Source: Saccharina japonica (taxonomy: Eukaryota > Sar > Phaeophyceae > Laminariales > Laminariaceae). From it: DNA of 64,000 bases. Position numbers and translations under genes: made by a program. Position 1 is the stretch's first letter; each line of letters opens with the position of its first letter. This document shows positions 38,735 to 49,849 of the stretch, in pieces. The DNA lies in NCBI GenBank assembly GCA_008828725.1, contig MEHQ01001493.1, forward strand, positions 370,884 to 434,883, written 5' to 3'. The notes beneath the pieces are model-generated. The model did not search any database, was not told the DNA's origin, and worked only from the letters and a program-made list of their open reading frames with translations.

Positions 38735-40270
38735 ATGATAAAAGTGCCCCCGGCACTGTAGTTTACGATCCCCCCTTAAGCCTAATGAGCCCCAGGAATT
38801 GGGGGCACATTAGGCTTAAGTTCCCCGAAAAGAAGAGGCTTTACACCGCGCGTGACGACGGCGACCGTAGGATACTATACCTGCCCTGCCTGGGGGTTGG
38901 GTAAGCCATCTACCGCTGCGGTGGGTGCAGTAGTCCCGCCGGCCAATTTTTTTTCGCCCGATAAAAATACGTGTTCATGTTCTCAATGTGATCTTGATCT
39001 CTCCAAGAATATTTTGGGGGCACACTAGGCTGAAGTGCCTCCGAAAAAATACAATACAAAGCACGCTACCACGCACGATGGTGACGACCGTAGGATGCTA
39101 TAATAGACCTGCCTGAGGGTTGTCTACGGCATCTACTGCCGCGGTGGGTGCGGTTGTCCCTCCGGTCATCGCTTCTCGCCCGATATACAGACAGGTTCGT
39201 TTTCTCAATACTCATTATCTCTCCGAGTTTTGTTGGGACACATTGAGCTAAATTGCCTCCCGAAAATAGAACATAAAGGGACCCCAACACGCACGACGAC
39301 GGCGTATGCTGGATGCCAAACCTGCCTGTGGGTTGTCTGCGGTACCTGCTGCCGCGGTGAGTGCAGCAGTGCGGCCGATCGTCGCCAATTTCGCGATACA
39401 CAGACGTGTCCGTGTCCTCAATAATCATGATCTCTCCAAACCTTTTTGTGGGGGCACAGTAAGCCAAAATACCCCCGAACAATACACTGCGCGGGTGGCT
39501 GACACAGAAACCAGTGCACGTGTAACATTTATCGCGCACATCATGAATGTCGCCCAAACCAGGCCCAGTACAAATGCGATTTTTGTCGCGCACATCGTGA
39601 ACGTCGCACAAACCGGGGCAATGCATGGCTCTAGCACCTGGCGATCCGGTAGACTCTCTACATTAAGGATAGCTTGATTGAAATCACTCGCAATCTGTGT
39701 TTAGAAGCGATCGTGATTATTAAGAACACGAACACGTCTATATATCGGGCGAGGAGAGATGACCGCCGGAACTAATGCACCTACCGCGACAGTAGATGGA
39801 TGCCGTAGACAACCCTCAGGCGGGTCTAGTGTCCTACGCCCGCCACCGTCCTGCGTGGTAGCGTGCTTGGTATTGCCTTTTTTTTTCGGAGCACTTTAGC
39901 CTACTGTTGTGTGCCCCCAAAATATTACGGGATTGGAAGAATCAAGATTATTGAGAGCACGAACACGTTTGTATATCGGGCGAGAAGAGATGTCCGACGG
40001 AACTACTGCGCCCACCGCGGCAGTAGATGCCGCAAACAATCCTCAGACAGGTCTAGTATCCCACGGTCGCTGCGCAGTATAATGCTTCTTATTCTTATGG
40101 TCGGGGGGCACTTAAGCCTAATGTGCCCGCAATTACTGGGGCTCGTCAAGCTAAAGTGCCCCCAGGAGCGTCGCTAACTAAATGTCCCTCGGAAGCATTT
40201 TTATCGTCTCCTTTCAATAATAAAACATAGGGGCACACTAGGCTCAAGTGCCCCCGGGAGCGTCGTTAAC
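38735..40270. mobile_element. Foldback-like element of about 216-bp units (left copy)
   Basis: A GGGGGCACAYTAGGCTNAAGT-like word recurs in direct orientation at about 38801, 39016, 39234 and 39450, at steps of 215-218 bp. It is then found inverted at about 39885-39920 and 40107-40130. The sequence between the words also repeats (CGACGGCG or GGTGACGAC, then CTGCCTG, then CTACTGCCGCGGTGGGTGC). So about three direct units are followed by about two inverted units, around a short core with a 59-bp double repeat (39535-39620). Further inverted GGGGCACWYTAGGCT words lie at both edges. No transposase is visible. Open frames through it are by-products of the repeat. Confidence 0.65.
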
Positions 40271-40572
40271 TAAATTTCCCACGGGAGCGCTTTCATCGTC
40301 TCTCTTCAATAATAAAACAACGATAAAGCAGGTGTGCATGTGTACACATCCTCAAGGTGAACACCGAGCTATCTCCAACCATAGTACATGCATGCAGGTT
40401 TGTTTGGGGGGGGCTGCTCTAGTACTGCTCTTGACCTCGAGTAACCCACCCAAATGTGTTGTCCACGTTTCTCCTTGTTCAAGCCATCAATCTGTAGTGT
40501 AGCTCGATATTGCCGTCAGGTTTACTTTGTATATACGAGTAACATACCCGCAACAGGGTGCATACCACTCAC

Positions 40573-40799
40573 ACGTTGATGTTGGCTGTGTGGACAGAGT
40601 ACATACAGCACTGCACCGCCCGAACCAGCTCTGTCGCTGCACCAAGCTTTACCTCTTCCCCAAAGCAATGCAACGTAAATGCTTCCAGATACAGCAACTC
40701 GGTGGCACGTGAGGAAAGTGTGGAGAATATACCCGAGAGTTGCAAAAGGCGATAATCTCCTTGTCCATGGCAATCATCTACCACACGTCGGAGTATTCC
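40573..40799 (-). CDS. Unrecognised candidate exon (left duplicate)
   Basis: A 227-bp minus-strand frame runs from an AAAAG acceptor to a GTGAGT donor. It encodes about 75 residues with protein-like composition: ILRRVVDDCHGQGDYRLLQL, then SSRATELLYLEAFTLHCF and LGAATELVRAVQ, as in an all-helical repeat protein. An in-frame stop precedes it, so it cannot be a first exon with a nearby ATG. No partner exon with matching phase was found: the nearby frame ending FMGLLK at 40887 has the wrong phase. It is duplicated at 47864-48090. Function unknown. Confidence 0.35.
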
Positions 40800-41309
40800 C
40801 TTTTATGCTGCGTTTATTTCTGCGGTGAAAGAAGGGGTGGGTTCACTATCCGTCTCCTCCGTCAAGTGCCGAGAGGGGGGTAGTACCTTTCAACAGTCCC
40901 ATGAAGCTGTGTAGATTAGTAAACATTTTTCTGGACGATGCCCTGAAGCAGTCGAAACACGAGTGAGATATGCCAAAGTTCCCCTCCTTTTCCATCTGCG
41001 ACTCGTGTGCTTCACCACGAGATCTACCATAGGCAACGACGACGCAGCTACAGTAGTGGATGCTCGTGCCAGGCATTAGGAACGGGGCTTCTGTATAGCT
41101 TGTTTGAACCCATGCTATGGGTACGACGCCATCGTAGCCATCATATCCATCATGCCCATTATAGCTCTACGCCACAACAAAAAATTAACGACATGGCTGC
41201 ATTTCGCGATCCTCGACTTGTCCACTTCGTCTCCAATACGTCGTGCTGAAGATAAAGGTAAAAATGTACCTATAGTACAAAGTCAGCGAATATATAATAT
41301 AGATGGCCA

Positions 41310-41556
41310 GGGGGGGGGGGGGGGGGGGGTACACATATCGTGCACGGCCGTAGTCGTATGACCATAGACCCTCGCATCTCTACAACGCCGGGACGGAGCA
41401 CGATGGGTTTTCACCAACCAGGCAGACATTGCTTGCACCAAGCGCGAAGCGCCGTGAGGTATTGGGCGAGTCGCATGGAGGGTGAGCTGCATCCTGCTAA
41501 GAACCGCCTCTGAGGCGGACTTGCATATGGACGACAGCCTCCAATGAATTGATTTA
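41310..41556 (-). mobile_element. SINE-like element with poly-C tail (left duplicate)
   Basis: Minus orientation; its tail shows as 20 G at 41310-41329 on the plus strand. The 3' terminal part in element sense reads GTGCTCCGTC, GATGCGAGGGTCTATGGTCA, ACGACTACGGC, GTGTAC and then poly-C. The corresponding LINE end reads GTGCTCCGTC, GATGCGTGGTCAATGGTCA, TGACTAAGGC, GAGTAC and then poly-C. The body matches the SINE at 4475-4715. Confidence 0.7.
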
Positions 41557-42558
41557 ATTTCCGGTGTGGCCACTCTCAGAGACAGCAATGGGCATTACTA
41601 TACTCGTGGGGGGGGGGTAGGGGGACCCCTGGCTGCTTCCTAAGAGTTGTTTTTTTTTTAATCGAAAGACAGAAGTAGTTGTTGTTGTGTTGCACTGCTG
41701 CACCCAGTGTGCGCTCGCCAGGCCATCTGTTTGTGTCGAGCATACCGGGTCGCACATACCAGACATTACATACATACGTCAAGTATTAGTACGTAGCCAT
41801 GTCCGCCGATGCAGCGAAAAAAGGCGGACCACACGTATTCATACCAAATATTCATACAACAACAACATATCATACTCGTACAAACAGCAACCGTCACGAG
41901 AAGCAACACGAACAAGGTAATCACCATCCCAGACTTGTCGGAATGAAGATAGTTGGTTGAGGGACGTAGGAGCGAAACAATCATGGAAAAAGACAAGATG
42001 TGCGGGGTGATTCGCCCATCGCACTGGAATTATCTAAGAAATTTTCAAATCGCACTAAACAAAGTGCACGCAAAATATCGCACTCAAAAGATCACTTGGA
42101 AATGGATTTCACGAAATGACTTGATTTCAGATTTCACTTTTTTTAGCGGAATTTTAAAGCCGCGGTGGATTACCTAATAGTAGACTCTTAGGAATATTCA
42201 AGCGTGGCCCTACGTGATAAATAATAAGTCGGCTTTTAGCGCTTGGAACAGCGAGCGTCCGACCGGAATGCAATCACAAAACTGCAGGCACCAACCTTCT
42301 TCTCTCTACGTACGTACGACGTTTTCCTGCCTGCTCTGCTTGCCTCGGCAAAACTAAAGCAACTATTTTTCCAAGAACTGTGCGCGTTTTGTTGCGGCGA
42401 GGTGTGCCCGCTTCGGCTGGCGAGTGATGCACAGCGAAACGACATCCTCGATGCCTCTCCGGGCTACAATACTCCGTCAGAATAAGGGTCCTGATTCCCT
42501 CGGCTGTTCTCATCGGAAGCGCAGCTGCATCGCATCATTTGGTGCATCCAAAAGTAAA

Positions 42559-42765
42559 CTACTTCCTGTGCACATCAGGGGCGTTGGACTCGTTTAATTT
42601 CTCTTCGACCGCACGAAGGAGATAGTCTACGCAGTCCTCGTCCTCGTCCGGCATGTTTTCGGCGCAGAACGCGAGCACTCTTTCCGTTGGGTTGTCGTTG
42701 TTGTGAATGACGAGTTCCTTGTTAACATCGTTGACGGCGATAGGAAGTGATAGCAAGATGCCGCC
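42559..42765 (-). pseudogene. Orphan copy of the secreted-protein last exon
   Basis: Identical to 49850-50056, the last exon of the secreted-protein gene, including the acceptor, the coding frame (GGILLSLPIAVNDVN at its start, NAPDVHRK at its end) and the TAG stop. The intron and GTGAGT donor upstream are also kept (42973-42978), but beyond 42979 the fourth exon is replaced by unrelated DNA. With no upstream exons it is probably non-functional, unless captured by another transcript. Confidence 0.75.
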
Positions 42766-42979
42766 CTGCCACAAAAAAAAACAAGCGAGCGGGAGGCCAG
42801 TTGGAAACAAATATCGAAGCCATCTACTTGGGATAAATAATACCGGTACCGAATAGTTTACCGTGGGTGATGCCATGGTCAAACGTATGTAACGTCAACA
42901 ACCCCACGGCGGCTACAAGCGGGCTATGAACACAACTTCCGTGGAAGCCCAGCCCGCTACGTCAACGGAGTGACTCACT

Positions 42980-43309
42980 GCGCCCCAGGTCCGTCCCAGT
43001 CAGACAGTCGAGCTCCCCCCTTTTGATCCCTTTGGTGAGGGACCCCCTTTAAGGGTTACGTGTAAGGGATATAAGGGATATAAGGAATTTTAGGGGTAGT
43101 GGCCGAACTAAGGATAACTTTGGTGTTATTCATATCGGCCAACCGTCTACGATAACTACTATTACGGAGGGCCATAGTAAATAGGACCTACGGTAACCAC
43201 CAAAAAAACTAAATATTTCCCTGTTTTCACTCACAGTATTTGGTCCCATTTACTCATGGTCCTCCGTAATATATAACCCCTTTTAAGGGGCCCCTTTTAA
43301 GGGACACAA
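42980..43309. other. Unique DNA between left duplicate and LINE
   Basis: Not present next to the right duplicate. Holds CCCTTTAAGGG-like and AAGGGATATAAGGGATATAAGG short repeats and the palindromic element at 43160-43271. No coding sequence is seen. Confidence 0.6.
43160..43271. mobile_element. Small palindromic MITE-like element
   Basis: The left arm TATTACGGAGGGCCATAGTA and the right arm (reverse complement TATTACGGAGGACCATGAGT) pair over about 30 bp around a 50-bp loop. Total 112 bp. No clear target duplication beyond AT-rich ends. Confidence 0.45.
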
Positions 43310-44946
43310 GGGGGGGGGGGGGGGGGGGCGTACTCATTTGTTGCTTGCCTTAGTCATTTGACCATTGACCACGCATCCCTTTCGAGACGGAGCACCGTTC
43401 CTACTCCTAATAGAGACACCTCCAACACTTGGGCGCTCATTACGTTGTTTCCATATATTACAGAGAAACCTTTTGCTAATATTATCCCCTTCCTGCTTCG
43501 CCGCCTGTGGCCACCATCTATCTCCTAAGATAGCGATCGTTTTCTCGCTACTATTTAGTGTACCAAACTGCTCCATGTCACACTCGTCTATTTTCCTCAT
43601 CTCCTCCTCTAGCACATCCCTTTCCTCCTTGTACCTTTCACATTCTCCCACTATGTGAACTCTACTCTCTATGGCTTTGCCACATGGGCACATCTGTGCC
43701 TCTACTTCCTCCTCCTCCCGGCTACTGGTATACCTCCTTCTTCTTTCTGGCAGGTCCAGGTCCCCTACACGAAATCGCAGTTTCAGCTTTTTCGCGAAGT
43801 CCATTGGGCCGTGCAGATACCTTTTCATTCCTATTCCTTCTCTCAACCCCCCGTACATCTCTAAGTGTTCTTCCCCTTCCACCTTCTTTCTCAGTGCTAG
43901 CCTTTCCCTTCTTTCTATCCTTTCTTTCACTTCTGTCTTGTATCCGCTAAATTTCTCTATGGCCAGCGTCTCTTTTTGGTTTCCTATTTCCTTCCATACT
44001 TTCTCGACTACGCTATCCCACCTTATTCCAGCTCGCCCTTTGGTTACTTTCTCCCATACAGCTTTATCGGCTATGGCTGGCAACCTCTTATTTGGCATGT
44101 TCTTTACTTTATATTGCCATTTCAACTTACGCACGTCTCTATTTGTCTTAAGTGGGTACATTCCCAGTTCTGCTCTCAATACTGTATTACTCGTCGTACT
44201 TGAGCATCCTAGTACTTTTTTAGCTGCTGTCATCTGTACTGTTTCCAGCTGTTTTACGAGCTTCGCGTTCCCTTCCCATACTTCTCCTGCATATTCTAGC
44301 TTTGGTACAATCACATTCATCAGTATACATCTCTTAATTCTAGTGTCAAGGTGCGAGTCTGTTAGGACTGCTTCCATCTTGCCTACGTGTGCCTTACCCT
44401 TGCCTATTATTTTATTTATGTGTGCATCCCAAGAGCAATCTTTTGAGATTTCTACGCCAAGGTACGTATACTGGTCTACGATCGGTAATTCATCTTCTCC
44501 CCACTTCCACTTACAAGTTACCGGACTCTCCTTATCTTCGTTACATACAACTACTGCGCACTTTTTTACGTTCGCCGTCACTCTCCACTTCCTGGTGTAC
44601 TCGATTGCCTTCTCTATTTGTTTCTGCAGTCCTTCGGGTGTTTCTGATATGCAAACGAAATCATCAGCAAACATCAATCCCGACACCGTATCTTCCCCCA
44701 CCGTGACTCCCTGCGATGCTGCTTCTACTGCTACTATCATGTCATTAATGTATACCTTGAATAGGTTAGGTGATAGCGTACATCCCTGGGCAACTCCCTG
44801 TAGGATATCAACGTACTTCGATATTTCCCCGTCCAACATCACAGCACTTCTCGCACATTCCGTCATCTTCTTCATCATTCTCCACATCTTTCCTCTTATC
44901 CCTATTTCCCACAACTTTTTCCACAGCCCATTTCTCCATAGACGGA
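43310..44946 (-). mobile_element. 5'-truncated LINE with poly-C 3' tail
   Basis: A non-LTR retrotransposon fragment of about 1.64 kb. The 3' end is a C run (19 G at 43310-43328 on the plus strand) only a few bases after the stop codon. The 5' end breaks off inside the reverse-transcriptase domain and joins directly to the eight-G start of the right duplicate. No endonuclease part remains, and no target-site duplication could be recognised. The still-open frame suggests a recent insertion. The clade was not assigned. Confidence 0.85.
43334..44946 (-). CDS. LINE reverse transcriptase, C-terminal part
   Basis: About 537 residues in one uninterrupted frame. Near its start it has the RT motif GVAQGCTLSPNLFKVYINDM, then the catalytic box LMFADDFVCIS (FADD; two adjacent Asp of the polymerase site), then the thumb-like region with TYLGVEISKDCSWDAHI. 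A C-terminal Cys/His zinc-knuckle-like motif, CPCG...HIVGEC, follows about 130 residues before the end. The fingers and any endonuclease are missing (5' truncation). The frame runs on into the duplicate for 14 codons, but those residues (MNLRNMQLLITHPP) are not LINE. It cannot encode an autonomous element. Confidence 0.85.
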
Positions 44947-46025
44947 GGGGGGGGTGGGTTATAAGGAGTTGCATGTTACGTAGATTCATGTTCTAGTTCG
45001 TGATACCGGTATATCTCCGAAAATTCACTGTTTCTTCTCCTACGGCTCATCAGGCTGGCCTAATGCTAAGGCCCTGCTCTGGAAGGCCGGTAAACCCCGA
45101 GAGCTTGGAGTACCTTTGGAGCACACGGGAAGATGATGGCGTGTTGCTTGGAAGGACGTACATATTATACGTACAATGTAGTAGGTGTTGTATGATACGT
45201 ACTTGTAACAAGGTTTCAGGGCGAGGCAAGGACCACGTTATCCGTTTCTCAGCTCTATTTTGCTCTTGGGTAGGATAAGGCAAACACGGATCGTCCAAAG
45301 AAGCACACAACACACGTCAGCGACAACGCGAGGCCTGCTGAATACGCAAGCCTTGGAATGGATACGTGCGTGTGCCATGCACTCACTTTACACTTAAAGT
45401 CTTGCTGGGCAGTGCTTTCAGCGCATATTACTCATCAACGCCATTGACGCAATTTCAGAGACGAGACGCGTGACGTGTCATTGTAATACGGTAGTAGGAA
45501 ATAGTTTTCCGATATTTGCGTTCGCGTCTAAACTGCTCAACTCAGTCAAATGTTGCCCGGGCCCGCAAAGACCACCACCGTGTGCGGTGACCGGCCGTGG
45601 ATAAATCAGGCTCGTAGAGCCCTATCGACGTACAGGACTTCTACAAGTACGTGGGTTATTGCAATTACTTAATGCGAAAAAACAACACAAAACGACAAAA
45701 GTGGAGATACATCAGGATGATATTCGGAGTTGAGCTTGGTGCATACATATCCGTTTTTGCTTCCCTTGTTTTCTTCTTCTTTCTGGCAATACTTGTTTCT
45801 GAGAGGTCAATCTTGAAGCTCATGCTCATGCTCCACATTGATTGGCGGATGGAAAACAGAATAAAAATACTGTGCATAGCTTCGGTCTAGAAATAGTTCC
45901 AGGCTCTAAAGAGCTACAGCTAGAACTAATTAAGCTATTACTGCTTAATGGACGTATTTTATTCCCAGATATTAACTTTCCATCCAACAGTGCATATCGC
46001 AGGTTTCAATAATGGTATACCGGGT

Positions 46026-47561
46026 ATGATAAAAGTGCCCCCGGCACTGTAGTTTACGATCCCCCCTTAAGCCTAATGAGCCCCAGGAATTGGGGGCACA
46101 TTAGGCTTAAGTTCCCCGAAAAGAAGAGGCTTTACACCGCGCGTGACGACGGCGACCGTAGGATACTATACCTGCCCTGCCTGGGGGTTGGGTAAGCCAT
46201 CTACCGCTGCGGTGGGTGCAGTAGTCCCGCCGGCCAATTTTTTTTCGCCCGATAAAAATACGTGTTCATGTTCTCAATGTGATCTTGATCTCTCCAAGAA
46301 TATTTTGGGGGCACACTAGGCTGAAGTGCCTCCGAAAAAATACAATACAAAGCACGCTACCACGCACGATGGTGACGACCGTAGGATGCTATAATAGACC
46401 TGCCTGAGGGTTGTCTACGGCATCTACTGCCGCGGTGGGTGCGGTTGTCCCTCCGGTCATCGCTTCTCGCCCGATATACAGACAGGTTCGTTTTCTCAAT
46501 ACTCATTATCTCTCCGAGTTTTGTTGGGACACATTGAGCTAAATTGCCTCCCGAAAATAGAACATAAAGGGACCCCAACACGCACGACGACGGCGTATGC
46601 TGGATGCCAAACCTGCCTGTGGGTTGTCTGCGGTACCTGCTGCCGCGGTGAGTGCAGCAGTGCGGCCGATCGTCGCCAATTTCGCGATACACAGACGTGT
46701 CCGTGTCCTCAATAATCATGATCTCTCCAAACCTTTTTGTGGGGGCACAGTAAGCCAAAATACCCCCGAACAATACACTGCGCGGGTGGCTGACACAGAA
46801 ACCAGTGCACGTGTAACATTTATCGCGCACATCATGAATGTCGCCCAAACCAGGCCCAGTACAAATGCGATTTTTGTCGCGCACATCGTGAACGTCGCAC
46901 AAACCGGGGCAATGCATGGCTCTAGCACCTGGCGATCCGGTAGACTCTCTACATTAAGGATAGCTTGATTGAAATCACTCGCAATCTGTGTTTAGAAGCG
47001 ATCGTGATTATTAAGAACACGAACACGTCTATATATCGGGCGAGGAGAGATGACCGCCGGAACTAATGCACCTACCGCGACAGTAGATGGATGCCGTAGA
47101 CAACCCTCAGGCGGGTCTAGTGTCCTACGCCCGCCACCGTCCTGCGTGGTAGCGTGCTTGGTATTGCCTTTTTTTTTCGGAGCACTTTAGCCTACTGTTG
47201 TGTGCCCCCAAAATATTACGGGATTGGAAGAATCAAGATTATTGAGAGCACGAACACGTTTGTATATCGGGCGAGAAGAGATGTCCGACGGAACTACTGC
47301 GCCCACCGCGGCAGTAGATGCCGCAAACAATCCTCAGACAGGTCTAGTATCCCACGGTCGCTGCGCAGTATAATGCTTCTTATTCTTATGGTCGGGGGGC
47401 ACTTAAGCCTAATGTGCCCGCAATTACTGGGGCTCGTCAAGCTAAAGTGCCCCCAGGAGCGTCGCTAACTAAATGTCCCTCGGAAGCATTTTTATCGTCT
47501 CCTTTCAATAATAAAACATAGGGGCACACTAGGCTCAAGTGCCCCCGGGAGCGTCGTTAAC
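46026..47561. mobile_element. Foldback-like element of about 216-bp units (right copy)
   Basis: Same structure as the copy at 38735-40270, carried along by the segmental duplication rather than by independent transposition. Confidence 0.65.
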
Positions 47562-47863
47562 TAAATTTCCCACGGGAGCGCTTTCATCGTCTCTCTTCAA
47601 TAATAAAACAACGATAAAGCAGGTGTGCATGTGTACACATCCTCAAGGTGAACACCGAGCTATCTCCAACCATAGTACATGCATGCAGGTTTGTTTGGGG
47701 GGGGCTGCTCTAGTACTGCTCTTGACCTCGAGTAACCCACCCAAATGTGTTGTCCACGTTTCTCCTTGTTCAAGCCATCAATCTGTAGTGTAGCTCGATA
47801 TTGCCGTCAGGTTTACTTTGTATATACGAGTAACATACCCGCAACAGGGTGCATACCACTCAC

Positions 47864-48090
47864 ACGTTGATGTTGGCTGTGTGGACAGAGTACATACAGC
47901 ACTGCACCGCCCGAACCAGCTCTGTCGCTGCACCAAGCTTTACCTCTTCCCCAAAGCAATGCAACGTAAATGCTTCCAGATACAGCAACTCGGTGGCACG
48001 TGAGGAAAGTGTGGAGAATATACCCGAGAGTTGCAAAAGGCGATAATCTCCTTGTCCATGGCAATCATCTACCACACGTCGGAGTATTCC
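47864..48090 (-). CDS. Unrecognised candidate exon (right duplicate)
   Basis: Identical to the candidate exon at 40573-40799, with the same acceptor, frame and GTGAGT donor. No adjoining exon was recognised in this copy either. Confidence 0.35.
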
Positions 48091-48600
48091 CTTTTATGCT
48101 GCGTTTATTTCTGCGGTGAAAGAAGGGGTGGGTTCACTATCCGTCTCCTCCGTCAAGTGCCGAGAGGGGGGTAGTACCTTTCAACAGTCCCATGAAGCTG
48201 TGTAGATTAGTAAACATTTTTCTGGACGATGCCCTGAAGCAGTCGAAACACGAGTGAGATATGCCAAAGTTCCCCTCCTTTTCCATCTGCGACTCGTGTG
48301 CTTCACCACGAGATCTACCATAGGCAACGACGACGCAGCTACAGTAGTGGATGCTCGTGCCAGGCATTAGGAACGGGGCTTCTGTATAGCTTGTTTGAAC
48401 CCATGCTATGGGTACGACGCCATCGTAGCCATCATATCCATCATGCCCATTATAGCTCTACGCCACAACAAAAAATTAACGACATGGCTGCATTTCGCGA
48501 TCCTCGACTTGTCCACTTCGTCTCCAATACGTCGTGCTGAAGATAAAGGTAAAAATGTACCTATAGTACAAAGTCAGCGAATATATAATATAGATGGCCA

Positions 48601-48847
48601 GGGGGGGGGGGGGGGTACACATATCGTGCACGGCCGTAGTCGTATGACCATAGACCCTCGCATCTCATCCCTACAATGCCGGGACGGAGCACGATGGGTT
48701 TTCACCAACCAGGCAGACATTGCTTGCACCAAGCGCGAAGCGCCGTGAGGTATTGGGCGAGTCGCATGGAGGGTGAGCTGCATCCTGCTAAGAACCGCCT
48801 CTGAGGCGGACTTGCATATGGACGACAGCCTCCAATGAATTGATTTA
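48601..48847 (-). mobile_element. SINE-like element with poly-C tail (right duplicate)
   Basis: Same SINE as at 41310-41556, but with 15 instead of 20 tail residues and with CTCATCCCTACAATGCC where the left copy has CTCTACAACGCC. Confidence 0.7.
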
Positions 48848-49849
48848 ATTTCCGGTGTGGCCACTCTCAGAGACAGCAATGGGCATTACTATACTCGTGG
48901 GGGGGGGGTAGGGGGACCCCTGGCTGCTTCCTAAGAGTTGTTTTTTTTTTAATCGAAAGACAGAAGTAGTTGTTGTTGTGTTGCACTGCTGCACCCAGTG
49001 TGCGCTCGCCAGGCCATCTGTTTGTGTCGAGCATACCGGGTCGCACATACCAGACATTACATACATACGTCAAGTATTAGTACGTAGCCATGTCCGCCGA
49101 TGCAGCGAAAAAAGGCGGACCACACGTATTCATACCAAATATTCATACAACAACAACATATCATACTCGTACAAACAGCAACCGTCACGAGAAGCAACAC
49201 GAACAAGGTAATCACCATCCCAGACTTGTCGGAATGAAGATAGTTGGTTGAGGGACGTAGGAGCGAAACAATCATGGAAAAAGACAAGATGTGCGGGGTG
49301 ATTCGCCCATCGCACTGGAATTATCTAAGAAATTTTCAAATCGCACTAAACAAAGTGCACGCAAAATATCGCACTCAAAAGATCACTTGGAAATGGATTT
49401 CACGAAATGACTTGATTTCAGATTTCACTTTTTTTAGCGGAATTTTAAAGCCGCGGTGGATTACCTAATAGTAGACTCTTAGGAATATTCAAGCGTGGCC
49501 CTACGTGATAAATAATAAGTCGGCTTTTAGCGCTTGGAACAGCGAGCGTCCGACCGGAATGCAATCACAAAACTGCAGGCACCAACCTTCTTCTCTCTAC
49601 GTACGTACGACGTTTTCCTGCCTGCTCTGCTTGCCTCGGCAAAACTAAAGCAACTATTTTTCCAAGAACTGTGCGCGTTTTGTTGCGGCGAGGTGTGCCC
49701 GCTTCGGCTGGCGAGTGATGCACAGCGAAACGACATCCTCGATGCCTCTCCGGGCTACAATACTCCGTCAGAATAAGGGTCCTGATTCCCTCGGCTGTTC
49801 TCATCGGAAGCGCAGCTGCATCGCATCATTTGGTGCATCCAAAAGTAAA

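Larger units (their letters stand above)
37656..42979. repeat. Left copy of the 5,324-bp direct duplication
   Basis: Matches 44947-50270 at a constant offset of 7,291 bp. The only differences noticed are the SINE G run (20 versus 15 G) and a compensating 5-bp difference nearby. It begins in a run of eight G and ends at GACTCACT. It contains the foldback element, a SINE, an unrecognised candidate exon and an orphan last exon of the secreted-protein gene. Confidence 0.95.

Noticed and set aside
39066-39626. 186-codon frame with repeated DVHDVRDK-like words, and its copy at 46357
   Set aside because: The repeat in the protein merely mirrors the short DNA repeats in the core of the foldback element.
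40884-41076. Possible exon ending FMGLLK with a GTACTA donor
   Set aside because: Its phase does not fit the candidate exon at 40573-40799 and it has no family match, so it was not called.
43671-44996. 441-codon plus-strand open frame
   Set aside because: It is the antisense shadow of the LINE reverse transcriptase, whose minus-strand frame has the FADD and zinc-knuckle motifs.
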